Source: Porphyromonadaceae bacterium UBA2720 (GTDB lineage: Bacteria > Bacteroidota > Bacteroidia > Bacteroidales > Muribaculaceae). From it: DNA of 28,846 nucleotides. The stretch's first letter is position 1. Each line of letters opens with the position of its first letter. Below the pieces are notes generated by a model. That model worked only from the letters and a program-made list of their open reading frames with translations, was not told the DNA's origin and did no database searches. The stretch is from the NCBI GenBank assembly GCA_002353885.1, contig DEKO01000174.1, positions 890-29,735 on the forward strand, read 5' to 3'. This document shows positions 13,730 to 21,393 of this stretch, in pieces. The position numbers were made by a program, and so were the translations under genes.

Positions 13730-15127
13730 ATGAGCTATAATTCCCTGACATTCATCATCTCGCTACCCTTCATCGTGCTGGGCTACTATACCATGCCTGC
13801 ACGATGGCGCAATGCCGCGTTGTTGGCGGCAAGTTTGGCCCTGTACATGCTATGGTGGCCGGCCGGCATCCTGGTGATGACATGGGTGATACTGACGAGC
13901 CACCTAGGCATTGGCTACATCACCCGACAAAGGGAACACTCGCTAGGTGCAATGTGGCTCACGATTGCGTTGACTGCATTGCCAATGCTGTTCTTCAAGT
14001 ATCTGCAGCCGCTCAATGAGGCCATCACCTCATTTCTCCACATTGAATGGTGGCTTAACCGCCACCACTGGTACGTCCCGGTAGGATTGTCGTTCTATAC
14101 CCTGCAAGCAATCGCCCTGGTCGTTGACGTCTACAAAGAGCGCATCAGGCCGGCCTCGTCGCTGGTCAATCATGCCGCGTTCATGAGTTTCTTCCCCATC
14201 ACAGCCTCGGGTCCCATCGTCCGTGGCGATGAATTGCTGGCGCAGCTCGAGAAGCGAGAGCGACGATTTGATCCCGAATTGGCCTGGCAAGGCTTGCGTT
14301 GGCTCATCTGGGGCATGTTCATGAAGGTGGCTGTGGCCGAGTCGTTCGCCCTGTTTGTTCATGCAGTGGAGATGCGCATCGACACACAGAATGGTTTCAC
14401 CCTGCTGCTGTCCACATTGTGCTACACCATCCAGCTCTATGCCGACTTTGCCGGCTACTCTCTCATGGCTCTGGGTGTGTCGGCCCTGCTGGGCATCAAA
14501 TTGCGCCACAACTTCTGGCATCCGCTATTTGCTGTGGGCATCAAAGACTTCTGGCGGCGATGGCACATCTCGCTGAGTCAGTGGCTGCGCGACTACATCT
14601 ATATCCCACTTGGTGGCAACCGTTGCTCGGCATGGCGTTCTCGACTCAATGCCATGGCCACATTCGTCTTCAGCGGGCTATGGCATGGTGCCGGCATTGC
14701 CTACCTGCTGTGGGGAGCGATGCACGGGCTGTGGCTGGTCATTGAGCGCTTGTTGCGATTTGACCGCTGGCCCCAGCATTGGTTGTTACGTCTGCCGCTG
14801 TGCCTGACAACATTTGTGCTTGTGTCAGTGCTGTTTATGCTCTTCAGCCACGATGTGCCCACAACACTGCACATCATTGACCGTTTTTTCGGACAATGGG
14901 ACGGTTTTCGCTTGACGGTGACACAGTCGGTAAGCAACCTGTCGCGCGAGTGGTCTATGGTGGCGTTGTTCTCAGTGATGATTGCCAAAGAGGCTCGCGA
15001 CGAGTGGGCGCCTACCCTGCTGTCGCAGCGAACATGGCAGATTGCGTTCTACAGCGGCGTCGTGCTGCTGACCTTGATGTTCGGTGTCTTTGATCGTAGC
15101 GGACAATTTATCTACATGCATTTCTAA
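13730..15127 (+). CDS. MBOAT-family O-acyltransferase (AlgI-like)
   Basis: The 465-residue polytopic membrane protein is a membrane-bound O-acyltransferase of the AlgI/PatA/DltB type, which passes acyl groups across the inner membrane for modification of exported polymers. Typical features are YVPVGLSFYTLQAIALVVDVYK, FFPITASGPIVRG, the block DFWRRWHISLSQWLRDYIYIPLGG, and the invariant histidine H319 in SGLWHGAGIAYLLWGAMHG. It abuts fmt (1-nt gap) and is followed by an SGNH-like protein, the usual AlgI/AlgJ-X style partner. O-acetylation of the exopolysaccharide exported by the nearby operon is the most likely role. Confidence 0.92.
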   Translation: MSYNSLTFIISLPFIVLGYYTMPARWRNAALLAASLALYMLWWPAGILVMTWVILTSHLGIGYITRQREHSLGAMWLTIALTALPMLFFKYLQPLNEAITSFLHIEWWLNRHHWYVPVGLSFYTLQAIALVVDVYKERIRPASSLVNHAAFMSFFPITASGPIVRGDELLAQLEKRERRFDPELAWQGLRWLIWGMFMKVAVAESFALFVHAVEMRIDTQNGFTLLLSTLCYTIQLYADFAGYSLMALGVSALLGIKLRHNFWHPLFAVGIKDFWRRWHISLSQWLRDYIYIPLGGNRCSAWRSRLNAMATFVFSGLWHGAGIAYLLWGAMHGLWLVIERLLRFDRWPQHWLLRLPLCLTTFVLVSVLFMLFSHDVPTTLHIIDRFFGQWDGFRLTVTQSVSNLSREWSMVALFSVMIAKEARDEWAPTLLSQRTWQIAFYSGVVLLTLMFGVFDRSGQFIYMHF

Positions 15128-15133
15128 CCCCAG

Positions 15134-16063
15134 TTGATTATCATGAAGAAGTTTATCTACACGATATTAATCATGCTCGCACTAGTCATTGCGGGCGACT
15201 GGGGCTTGGGCTGCTGGTTGAGATACGCCTACAGGCACACCAGCCATGACGAGATTGGTAGGCTGAACATGATCTGCGACTCGGTCACTGCCGACGTCAT
15301 CGTGCTGGGGTCGTCGCGTGCTCTGCACCACTATGTGCCTAGCATCGTCACCGACTCGACGGGGTTGTCGTGTTATAACTGCGGTTTCGAAAACGAGGGC
15401 ATCGTATTTCACTACGCCCTGTTGCGCATGCTGCAACAGCGTTACAGTCCCCGCCTGGTCATCTACGAATTGACCTATGACTATGACATCCAGTTCCTGT
15501 ATGAACGCCCTGTCAATCTCAAGCACATTCATACCATGGCCGACCTGCGTTGCCGCGACTCCATCCTAGCCAGTGTCGACCCATGGGAGCGTGTGAGCAT
15601 GCTCTCGCACATCTACCCATACCATTCATTGGCATTCACCATCATGGCCAGTCAAAAGCCATCAATCTATGACAGCCCTCAGGTCGACAACGGCTACATA
15701 CCACAATTCAAGCAGATGCGACACTCGTCCGACTGGCAGTTTCAGCCTCAAAAACTAGACGACCGAATTGATGAGCTCAAGTTGGGCTACCTCAAAAAAC
15801 TCATTGCCGAAAATGCTGGACACCTGCTAGTTGCGGTGTCGCCACGCTACCTCTCGCCCGAGGATGACATCTATGGCATCGTTGAAGACCTGTGCCGCGA
15901 GCACGGCGTTCCGTTCGTGTGCATGATGAGCGACCCAATCATCAGTCGCGACATCACCCTCTGGGAGGATGACGGACATCTGAATCACACCGGTGCACAA
16001 GCATTCACCCGCAAGATGATGCCACACATCAAGCAAATACTAACCCAAAATAACAAGAAATGA
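15134..16063 (+). CDS. SGNH-hydrolase-like membrane-anchored partner of the MBOAT protein
   Basis: The 309-residue protein has an N-terminal membrane anchor (KKFIYTILIMLALVIAGDWGLG) and an extracytoplasmic domain. DVIVLGSSRALHHYVP (serine at 60-61) resembles the nucleophile block of SGNH/DltD/AlgX-type proteins, and DDGHLNHTGAQAF near the C-terminus supplies the D279-x-x-H282 pair. The family acts with MBOAT proteins to move acetyl groups onto polysaccharide. An ATG at 15143 (MKKF) is an alternative start. It follows the MBOAT gene by 6 nt and overlaps the next gene by 4 nt (ATGA), so the three are probably co-translated. Confidence 0.8.
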   Translation: MIIMKKFIYTILIMLALVIAGDWGLGCWLRYAYRHTSHDEIGRLNMICDSVTADVIVLGSSRALHHYVPSIVTDSTGLSCYNCGFENEGIVFHYALLRMLQQRYSPRLVIYELTYDYDIQFLYERPVNLKHIHTMADLRCRDSILASVDPWERVSMLSHIYPYHSLAFTIMASQKPSIYDSPQVDNGYIPQFKQMRHSSDWQFQPQKLDDRIDELKLGYLKKLIAENAGHLLVAVSPRYLSPEDDIYGIVEDLCREHGVPFVCMMSDPIISRDITLWEDDGHLNHTGAQAFTRKMMPHIKQILTQNNKK

Positions 16064-16764
16064 AGAAATTACTGATTGCGGCAGCTGCGTGCTGCCTGAT
16101 GCTCAGCAGCTGTGGCGATGACGAGCCACAGCGACTCACCTACCAAAGTGTAGATTTGGGTCTCAGTGTCCGCTGGGCTACAATGAATGTCGGCGCCTTC
16201 CAACCCGAAGACCACGGGCAGTTGTTCGGGTGGGCCGACTCAACCGGTTCGCACCGCAACTTCAACAACATCAACATCTCCTACCGTGACAACGGCAACG
16301 GCACAGAGACGACATTGGTGGCATGGAATTCGGTCTACTTCGGCGGAAAGAATCCTCCACTGGACATCAGTGGCACGCCCTATGACATCGCCATCTATAA
16401 CTGGAACTCCAACTGGCGCATGCCCACCTACGACGAGTGGCAGGAACTCTTGACACGCTGCTCGTGGACCACCGAGACCACCCGCACAGGCGCTACCATC
16501 TACCGCGTGACCGGCCCCAACGGCAACAGCATCGTCATGCCCATGACGGGCGTGCGTTCGAGCAGCGAAACCGAGGACATGCAATCAAGCATCGGTCGCT
16601 ATTGGACCTCAACCCTGCTGCCGATGAGCGCACAAGCCGCCCAAGGCTACGAGAGCACTGTGCCCTGTGCCGCATGGTGTGTGAAATTCAGCACCTCCAA
16701 CCAGCCCAGTTTCTCGACAGCAGTGCGCTGCTACGGCATGGCCATCCGCCCTGTCGCACGATAG
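16060..16764 (+). CDS. lipoprotein with Fibrobacter major-paralog-like domain
   Basis: The 234-residue product has a lipoprotein signal peptide (MKKLLIAAAACCLMLSSCG, lipidated C18). It then has VDLGLSVRWATMNVGAFQPEDHGQLFGWAD, the hallmark opening of a domain very common in Bacteroidales lipoproteins (related to Fib_succ_major/DUF1566), with NWRMPTYDEWQELL and YWTSTL further along. The domain resembles C-type-lectin or sulfatase-modifying-like folds, but its function is unknown. The ATGA overlap with the SGNH gene ties it to the O-acylation cassette. It ends just before a large inverted repeat. Confidence 0.85.
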   Translation: MKKLLIAAAACCLMLSSCGDDEPQRLTYQSVDLGLSVRWATMNVGAFQPEDHGQLFGWADSTGSHRNFNNINISYRDNGNGTETTLVAWNSVYFGGKNPPLDISGTPYDIAIYNWNSNWRMPTYDEWQELLTRCSWTTETTRTGATIYRVTGPNGNSIVMPMTGVRSSSETEDMQSSIGRYWTSTLLPMSAQAAQGYESTVPCAAWCVKFSTSNQPSFSTAVRCYGMAIRPVAR

Positions 16765-16781
16765 GGCACGACATCTCAATC

Positions 16782-16860
16782 TGATACAATTGGGGACGGT
16801 TCTGTTTTGTATCATTTTCGCTAAAAATGATACAAAACAGAACCGTCCCCAATTGTATCA
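16782..16860. repeat. 37-bp perfect inverted repeat (two head-to-head palindromic units)
   Basis: The left arm (16782-16818) and right arm (16824-16860) are exact reverse complements separated by CGCTA. Each arm is itself a palindromic unit: TGATACAA at 16782-16789 pairs with TTGTATCA at 16807-16814 around a core containing GGGGACGGTTCT. The element ends exactly at the stop codon of the minus-strand gene (16863-16861) and lies between convergent genes, where it can act as a bidirectional terminator. Two inverted REP-like units are typical of REPIN/BIME elements mobilised by Y1 transposases; none is seen here. Confidence 0.9.
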
Positions 16861-17922
16861 TTATCGGTGGATGGTGACCTGTGTGGCACCGAAGCCGTAC
16901 TCCTTGAAGCTGGCATCCTGCACCTCGCAGGTGGGATAGTGGCGCTTGAGCTCCTCAAGGATGGCACGTCGCAGCACGCCCTCGCCCTTGCCATGAATGA
17001 ACACAATGCGCTGTCCTAGGTGATTCTGGTGGGCACGCATCACCTCGTTGAACTTATCCAACTGGTAGTTGAGCATGTCGCTGTGGCTCAGACCGTTCAG
17101 GTTGTCGAGCAACTCGGCGATGTGCAGGTCCTGTACGATGATTTCGTCGCGGCGGGTCTGCTGGGGCTTGCTGCCGGGCTTCTTACGCTCGGGTCGTCGC
17201 TCGGCCTTCTTCGAGCGCATCGCCTCCTCGAGCTCACTGCTGTCGATGCGCAATTGCTTGGCCGGTAGATCGTTGCGCACGATGTCGATGGCAAGCACCG
17301 GCGTGTCAAAGTAGGGGTTGGTCTGGAAGCAATGCAGCTTGTAGAATTTGGTCACATCCAGCCGTTGCTCGACCAGGGCGGGGTTTTTCAGCGCAAAGTG
17401 GCGGTCTTGCTTGAAGGCCAGCAATTGCACAGCAATGTGTGTCATCTGGTTCAAGTCGTTGTGACCAAACTCATCTAGCTCAAGCTGGAAGTTGGGCTCG
17501 ATGAGCCCATGGTAGCGCGTGAGCCAGCTCGTGTCATCGCCGCGAGTCATGTAGGTGAAATAGAGGTAATAGTTGCTGTCGTTGACCAGGACAGGGTGAA
17601 ATGTGGTCGTGTTCAAGTGCTTCACCTCGCGAGGTTCGTAGGCCAGCTGGATGTTGAGCTTCTCGCCCTCGGGAGTCTCAAACACCGGCTCGGGCTTGGG
17701 CTCGACGGGTTTAGGTTTGGGCTCGTCGGGTTCGACAAGGCGTGTCTTTACCTCCAGTGGCCGCTCATAGCTCTTCTTGGTGTCGACAACCACCACTTGA
17801 CTGGCCGGGGTGGGGCGTTCAAAGCCATCCTCATCCTCGACATATACTGTTTTTCCTTCAATTCGTGCAACGCGACCTCCGCCCACATCGTTCAGAAATC
17901 GCACATAGTCTCCTATCTTCAT
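16861..17922 (-). CDS. DUF2027 protein with C-terminal Smr domain
   Basis: The 353-residue protein begins MKIGDYVRFLNDVGGGRVARIEG, a KOW/Tudor-like beta barrel. It continues with a Pro/Lys-rich linker (about 65-85, with repeated EPKP), a beta-sandwich DUF2027 region (about 90-220), a basic linker (RPERKKPGSKPQQTRRDE), and an Smr domain from about 260. The Smr motifs are IIVQDLHI and FIHGKGEGVLRRAI. Smr domains cut nucleic acids; several are RNA endonucleases acting on stalled ribosomes or mRNA, which is compatible with the basic linker. It is a widespread Bacteroidales protein of unproven role. It is monocistronic, with a promoter at 18008-18038, and its stop codon abuts the inverted repeat. 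Confidence 0.88.
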   Translation of the reverse strand: MKIGDYVRFLNDVGGGRVARIEGKTVYVEDEDGFERPTPASQVVVVDTKKSYERPLEVKTRLVEPDEPKPKPVEPKPEPVFETPEGEKLNIQLAYEPREVKHLNTTTFHPVLVNDSNYYLYFTYMTRGDDTSWLTRYHGLIEPNFQLELDEFGHNDLNQMTHIAVQLLAFKQDRHFALKNPALVEQRLDVTKFYKLHCFQTNPYFDTPVLAIDIVRNDLPAKQLRIDSSELEEAMRSKKAERRPERKKPGSKPQQTRRDEIIVQDLHIAELLDNLNGLSHSDMLNYQLDKFNEVMRAHQNHLGQRIVFIHGKGEGVLRRAILEELKRHYPTCEVQDASFKEYGFGATQVTIHR

Positions 17923-18007
17923 ATCTTCTTTTTAGTAAACTTATCTGTCTCTGGTCGGTCTTGCTATGTCGCAGCACCGGCTGCGGCCCCACAAGCTACT
18001 CTCCGGG

Positions 18008-18038
18008 CAAAGTTACGATTAAATGAGCGAAGAGCAAA
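18008..18038 (-). promoter_or_regulatory. promoter of the DUF2027/Smr gene
   Basis: On the minus strand TTTG (18038-18035), exactly 19 nt, then TAACTTTG (18015-18008) is an ideal match to the Bacteroidetes consensus. The leader of about 80 nt includes a small GCAGC/GCTGC hairpin (17971-17984). Confidence 0.85.
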
Positions 18039-18064
18039 AAATTTTTTTGCTTTTAGATAAAATG

Positions 18065-18131
18065 CTCACGCTTGGCCATCAGCGAGCGAGCTCGCATGGC
18101 TCTCGCTTAATCGCATTTTTCCGAACGTGAG
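18065..18131 (+). promoter_or_regulatory. inverted-repeat-rich region upstream of the polysaccharide export operon
   Basis: Nested complementary segments are visible: CTCACG (18065-18070)/CGTGAG (18126-18131), GCCAT (18075-18079)/ATGGC (18096-18100) with CGAG/CTCG inside, and a competing AGCGAG (18081-18086)/CTCGCT (18102-18107). No strong TAnnTTTG promoter was found in 18040-18217; TTGG (18138-18141) with TACTTTTC further on is a weak candidate. The repeats may be DNA operators or a switchable RNA leader. Confidence 0.4.
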
Positions 18132-18217
18132 TAACTTGGACGGCAGCCAAAGTTACTACTTTTCTCGCACGTGGCCAAAACAACAATAAATAAACGGCCA
18201 TTACGTTTAGAACTTAT

Positions 18218-19051
18218 ATGGTATCAAACAGAAATCGTGTCGTGCGGCTGTTGTCGAGTGTGATGGTGGCCGTGTTCATGGTGGTCTTATCGGCTTGCTC
18301 GACCACCAAGGATAATAATCTGGCTTATTTCAAGAACTTGCCACCCGAGGTGACTGGGCAATTGCCTGCCACACTGCCGGCTCAGGTCAGGCTGCAAGTT
18401 GACGATGAGATTGCAGTCACCGTCACATCCAGTGCGCCCGAGGCTACGGCCATCTTCAATGCTCCGCTTTCTAATAGCAGCGTGCGCGGTGACGTCGCCG
18501 TTCAGGGCAACCCCAAGCTCATGAGTCACATTGTTGACCGCGATGGCAATATCAACATGCCTGTCCTGGGCAAGGTGCATGTGCTGGGCATGACTACTGC
18601 CGAGGTCGAACAGGCCATACACGACCGCGTGGCGCAGACCGTCAGAGACCCTTATGTCAATGTGCAGCTGCTTAGTTTCTATGTCAACGTCATGGGAGAA
18701 GTCAAGGAGCCACAGCGCATCAAGGTCGACAAGCAGCAGTTCACGGTGCTGGACGCGCTGGCCAGTTGCGGCGACCTCACTGAGTATGGCAAACGCGACG
18801 GCGTGGTCGTCATCCGCAACGATGGCAGCCACACCACCTACCAGCAACTCAACCTGGCCGACACGCAGGTCTTCAACTCGCCATACTTCTATCTCCAGCA
18901 GAACGATGTGGTCTATGTCGCACCCAACCGCATACGAATCGACAACTCGAAGTACAATCAGAATAACGCCTACAAACTCTCGGTCATCAGCACGGTGGTC
19001 AGTGCGGTCAGTGTGGTGGCATCGCTGGTCATCGCGCTGGCAGTCAAGTGA
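18218..19051 (+). CDS. Wza-like polysaccharide export lipoprotein
   Basis: The 277-residue product has a lipoprotein signal (VVLSACST, C27) and the poly_export/SLBB layout of outer-membrane auxiliary proteins. The polysaccharide export domain (about 50-150) contains LQVDDEIAVTVTS and HIVDRDGNINMPVLGKVHVLGMT. The SLBB-type region (about 155-240) contains VNVMGEVKEPQRI and VLDALASCGDLTEYGKR. A hydrophobic helix near the C-terminus (VISTVVSAVSVVASLVIALA) would correspond to the membrane-spanning end. It forms or gates the export channel together with the Wzc-like kinase encoded next. Confidence 0.93.
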   Translation: MVSNRNRVVRLLSSVMVAVFMVVLSACSTTKDNNLAYFKNLPPEVTGQLPATLPAQVRLQVDDEIAVTVTSSAPEATAIFNAPLSNSSVRGDVAVQGNPKLMSHIVDRDGNINMPVLGKVHVLGMTTAEVEQAIHDRVAQTVRDPYVNVQLLSFYVNVMGEVKEPQRIKVDKQQFTVLDALASCGDLTEYGKRDGVVVIRNDGSHTTYQQLNLADTQVFNSPYFYLQQNDVVYVAPNRIRIDNSKYNQNNAYKLSVISTVVSAVSVVASLVIALAVK

Positions 19052-19086
19052 GTGTGGGCGCTAGGCCCGTTCAGTATCTCCTGTCT

Positions 19087-21393
19087 ATGGAAAATAAAGA
19101 ACCTGTCATAGATTTCAGTGCCATCATTCAGCGTTACAAGCGCTACTGGTGGCTCTTTGTAATCTCGCTGCTGGCATGCGTCGCATTGGCAGTGATGTAT
19201 CTCAAGATTGCCCGGCCTGTCTATCTCGTGCAGTCAATCGTGCTGGTTGATCCCGAGGATAACGCCAAGCCTGGCGCGACGAGCATGGGCAGCTCGCTGC
19301 TCAAGAGCATGGCCCTGGGCGGCGGGTCGAGGGTTGAGGATGAGATTGTGGTCATGGGATCGCAGCAACTGCGCATGCAGATGGTCAAGAAGCTCCGGCT
19401 CAACCGAACATACATCGAGCGCAAGAGCTTCTTCAATCGGGTTGACCACTACAACGACTCGCCCATCGAGGTAGATGCCCCCGATGCGCTGTTCGACACA
19501 CTGTCCACTAGCTTCCAGTTCAAAATCAAGACTGATGCCGCCGGGAAGGCCGACGTCAAGGTCAAGAAAGGACGATTCAAGACACTCGCCGAGGCCAGTG
19601 ACGTCAAGCTGCCGGCCACTATCAAGACACCCTATGGCATCTTCCAGGTCAAGACGACCAGCTTCTACAAGCCTGGCAAGGATTATAACATCACGGTCAC
19701 GGTCACAGGCAACATCCCCAAGGCCGAGGCTCTGAGCCGCGTCATGGTGGCTGAGCTCCTGCGCAAGAAGGCCAATGCCATCGACCTCAACACGCGGGAG
19801 ACCAACATACAGCGTGGACGCGACATGCTCAATACCATCATCGAGCTCTATAATCAGCGGGGGCAGAACGAGAAGGATCAGCAGGCCATCAACACCGCCA
19901 AGTTTATCGACGACCGTCTGGAACTTGTCTATCGGAATCTCATGGGCAGCGAGGCTGAGATTGAGGCTTACAAACGCGCACACAACCTTGTCGACCCAGA
20001 GCTGCAGGCCAAGAGCGTCATCGGCCGCCAGGACATGGCCGACCAGGCCATCATCAACCTGGAGGCGCGCTACCGCATTGTGAGCATGATCAAGGACTTT
20101 GTCGCCGACCCGGCCAACAAGCATGCTTTCATCCCCTTCAGTGCCGACTCGACGGCAGCGAGTGGTGCCATCAGCGCCTACAACAACCTCATCATGCAGC
20201 GCATGAAGCTCGAGAACTCGGCGCTCAACGACAACCCATCGATGCAGCGGCTTGACGGCCAGATTGATGCCATGAGGGCCAATGTTGTCAACGGCGTGAA
20301 CAACACGCTCAGGGCAATTCAGGTGCAGCTGGCCAAGGCAGGTAGCGTCAGCGGCAATGCAACGGGAACCATGCGCACCATCCCGACCACCGAGCGACAG
20401 ACGCGCGCACTATACCGGCAGCAGGGCATTCAGAACGAAATCTACACCTTCTTGCTGCAGAAACGCGAAGAGAATGCGCTCGTTCTGGCCGCAACCACAC
20501 CCAAGGGAAAGGTTGTCGACGAGCCATACGGCAAGTCAGAACCTTTGGCACCCAACAAGCCGTTGGTATTTCTGCTGGCTTTTTTGGGCGCAATTCTACT
20601 ACCGGTCATCTTGCTGGCTGTCAAAAATTTGCTCACGACCAAATTTGACTCGCAAGACCAGCTCGAAGCCATCACTGGGCTGCCCGTCATCGGACACATT
20701 CACCACAACAGGCACGACGAGCAGCTGGTGGTCAAGCAGGGACGCAACTGGAGCATCGTCGAGCTCTTCCGCTATGTGCGTAACAATGTGCAGTTCATGA
20801 TGACTGAGGCCGATGACAAGGTGGTCCTCGTCACATCCAGCGTCAGCGGCGAGGGCAAGTCGTTTGTCAGTCTCAACCTGGCTGCGGCATTTGCCATGCT
20901 GGGAAAGAGGGTCGCACTGGTCGGTATGGACATACGCAAACCCAGACTGGCGCAGATGACCGCACTGGCCGAAGCGCCTGGCGTGACGGCTTTCTTGGCG
21001 CAGGCCGACACCACACTCGACGACATTGTGCAATCCTTGCCCGATGTTGAGGGGATGGATGTGATGGTCGGGGGAACCATTCCGCCTAATCCATCAGAGT
21101 TGTTGCTCACCAAGCGCACACAGGATTTCTTTGAACAACTGAGGGAGCGATATGACATCATCGTGGTCGACTCGGCCCCCATCGGCATGGTCAGCGACAC
21201 ATTCTCGCTAGCAAAGTACGCCGACGTCACACTCGGTGTCACTAGGGCCAAATACACGCGCCGAAACATGGTCAAGTACTTCGACCGGATGGTTGCTGAA
21301 CAAAGACTCAAGAACGTAGGACTGATTGTCAACGACACTAAGCCCAATCAGGACAATGGCTATGGATACGGCTACGGCGACTCAGACCAATGA
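19087..21393 (+). CDS. Wzc-like polysaccharide copolymerase and bacterial tyrosine kinase
   Basis: The 768-residue inner-membrane protein joins a Wzz-type chain-length domain to a cytoplasmic BY-kinase. One transmembrane helix lies at about 20-42 and another at about 497-520, with a long coiled-coil periplasmic region and a GNVR-type segment (TERQTRALYRQQGIQNEIY) between. The kinase has Walker A SSVSGEGKS (K591), Walker A' GMDIRKPR (D615) and Walker B IIVVDSAPIG (D695). The C-terminus ends in a short tyrosine cluster (NGYGYGYGDSDQ), the usual autophosphorylation site. I prefer the ATG at 19087 to an in-frame GTG at 19048 that overlaps the upstream stop, because MENKEP leads straight into the Wzz region. 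Phosphorylation cycling of the tail should set export and chain length. Confidence 0.93.
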   Translation: MENKEPVIDFSAIIQRYKRYWWLFVISLLACVALAVMYLKIARPVYLVQSIVLVDPEDNAKPGATSMGSSLLKSMALGGGSRVEDEIVVMGSQQLRMQMVKKLRLNRTYIERKSFFNRVDHYNDSPIEVDAPDALFDTLSTSFQFKIKTDAAGKADVKVKKGRFKTLAEASDVKLPATIKTPYGIFQVKTTSFYKPGKDYNITVTVTGNIPKAEALSRVMVAELLRKKANAIDLNTRETNIQRGRDMLNTIIELYNQRGQNEKDQQAINTAKFIDDRLELVYRNLMGSEAEIEAYKRAHNLVDPELQAKSVIGRQDMADQAIINLEARYRIVSMIKDFVADPANKHAFIPFSADSTAASGAISAYNNLIMQRMKLENSALNDNPSMQRLDGQIDAMRANVVNGVNNTLRAIQVQLAKAGSVSGNATGTMRTIPTTERQTRALYRQQGIQNEIYTFLLQKREENALVLAATTPKGKVVDEPYGKSEPLAPNKPLVFLLAFLGAILLPVILLAVKNLLTTKFDSQDQLEAITGLPVIGHIHHNRHDEQLVVKQGRNWSIVELFRYVRNNVQFMMTEADDKVVLVTSSVSGEGKSFVSLNLAAAFAMLGKRVALVGMDIRKPRLAQMTALAEAPGVTAFLAQADTTLDDIVQSLPDVEGMDVMVGGTIPPNPSELLLTKRTQDFFEQLRERYDIIVVDSAPIGMVSDTFSLAKYADVTLGVTRAKYTRRNMVKYFDRMVAEQRLKNVGLIVNDTKPNQDNGYGYGYGDSDQ

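Noticed and set aside
19234..20124. Long minus-strand open frame within the Wzc-like gene
   Set aside because: The Wzc-like frame is clearly coding by domain content; the antisense frame is a product of GC-rich codon bias.
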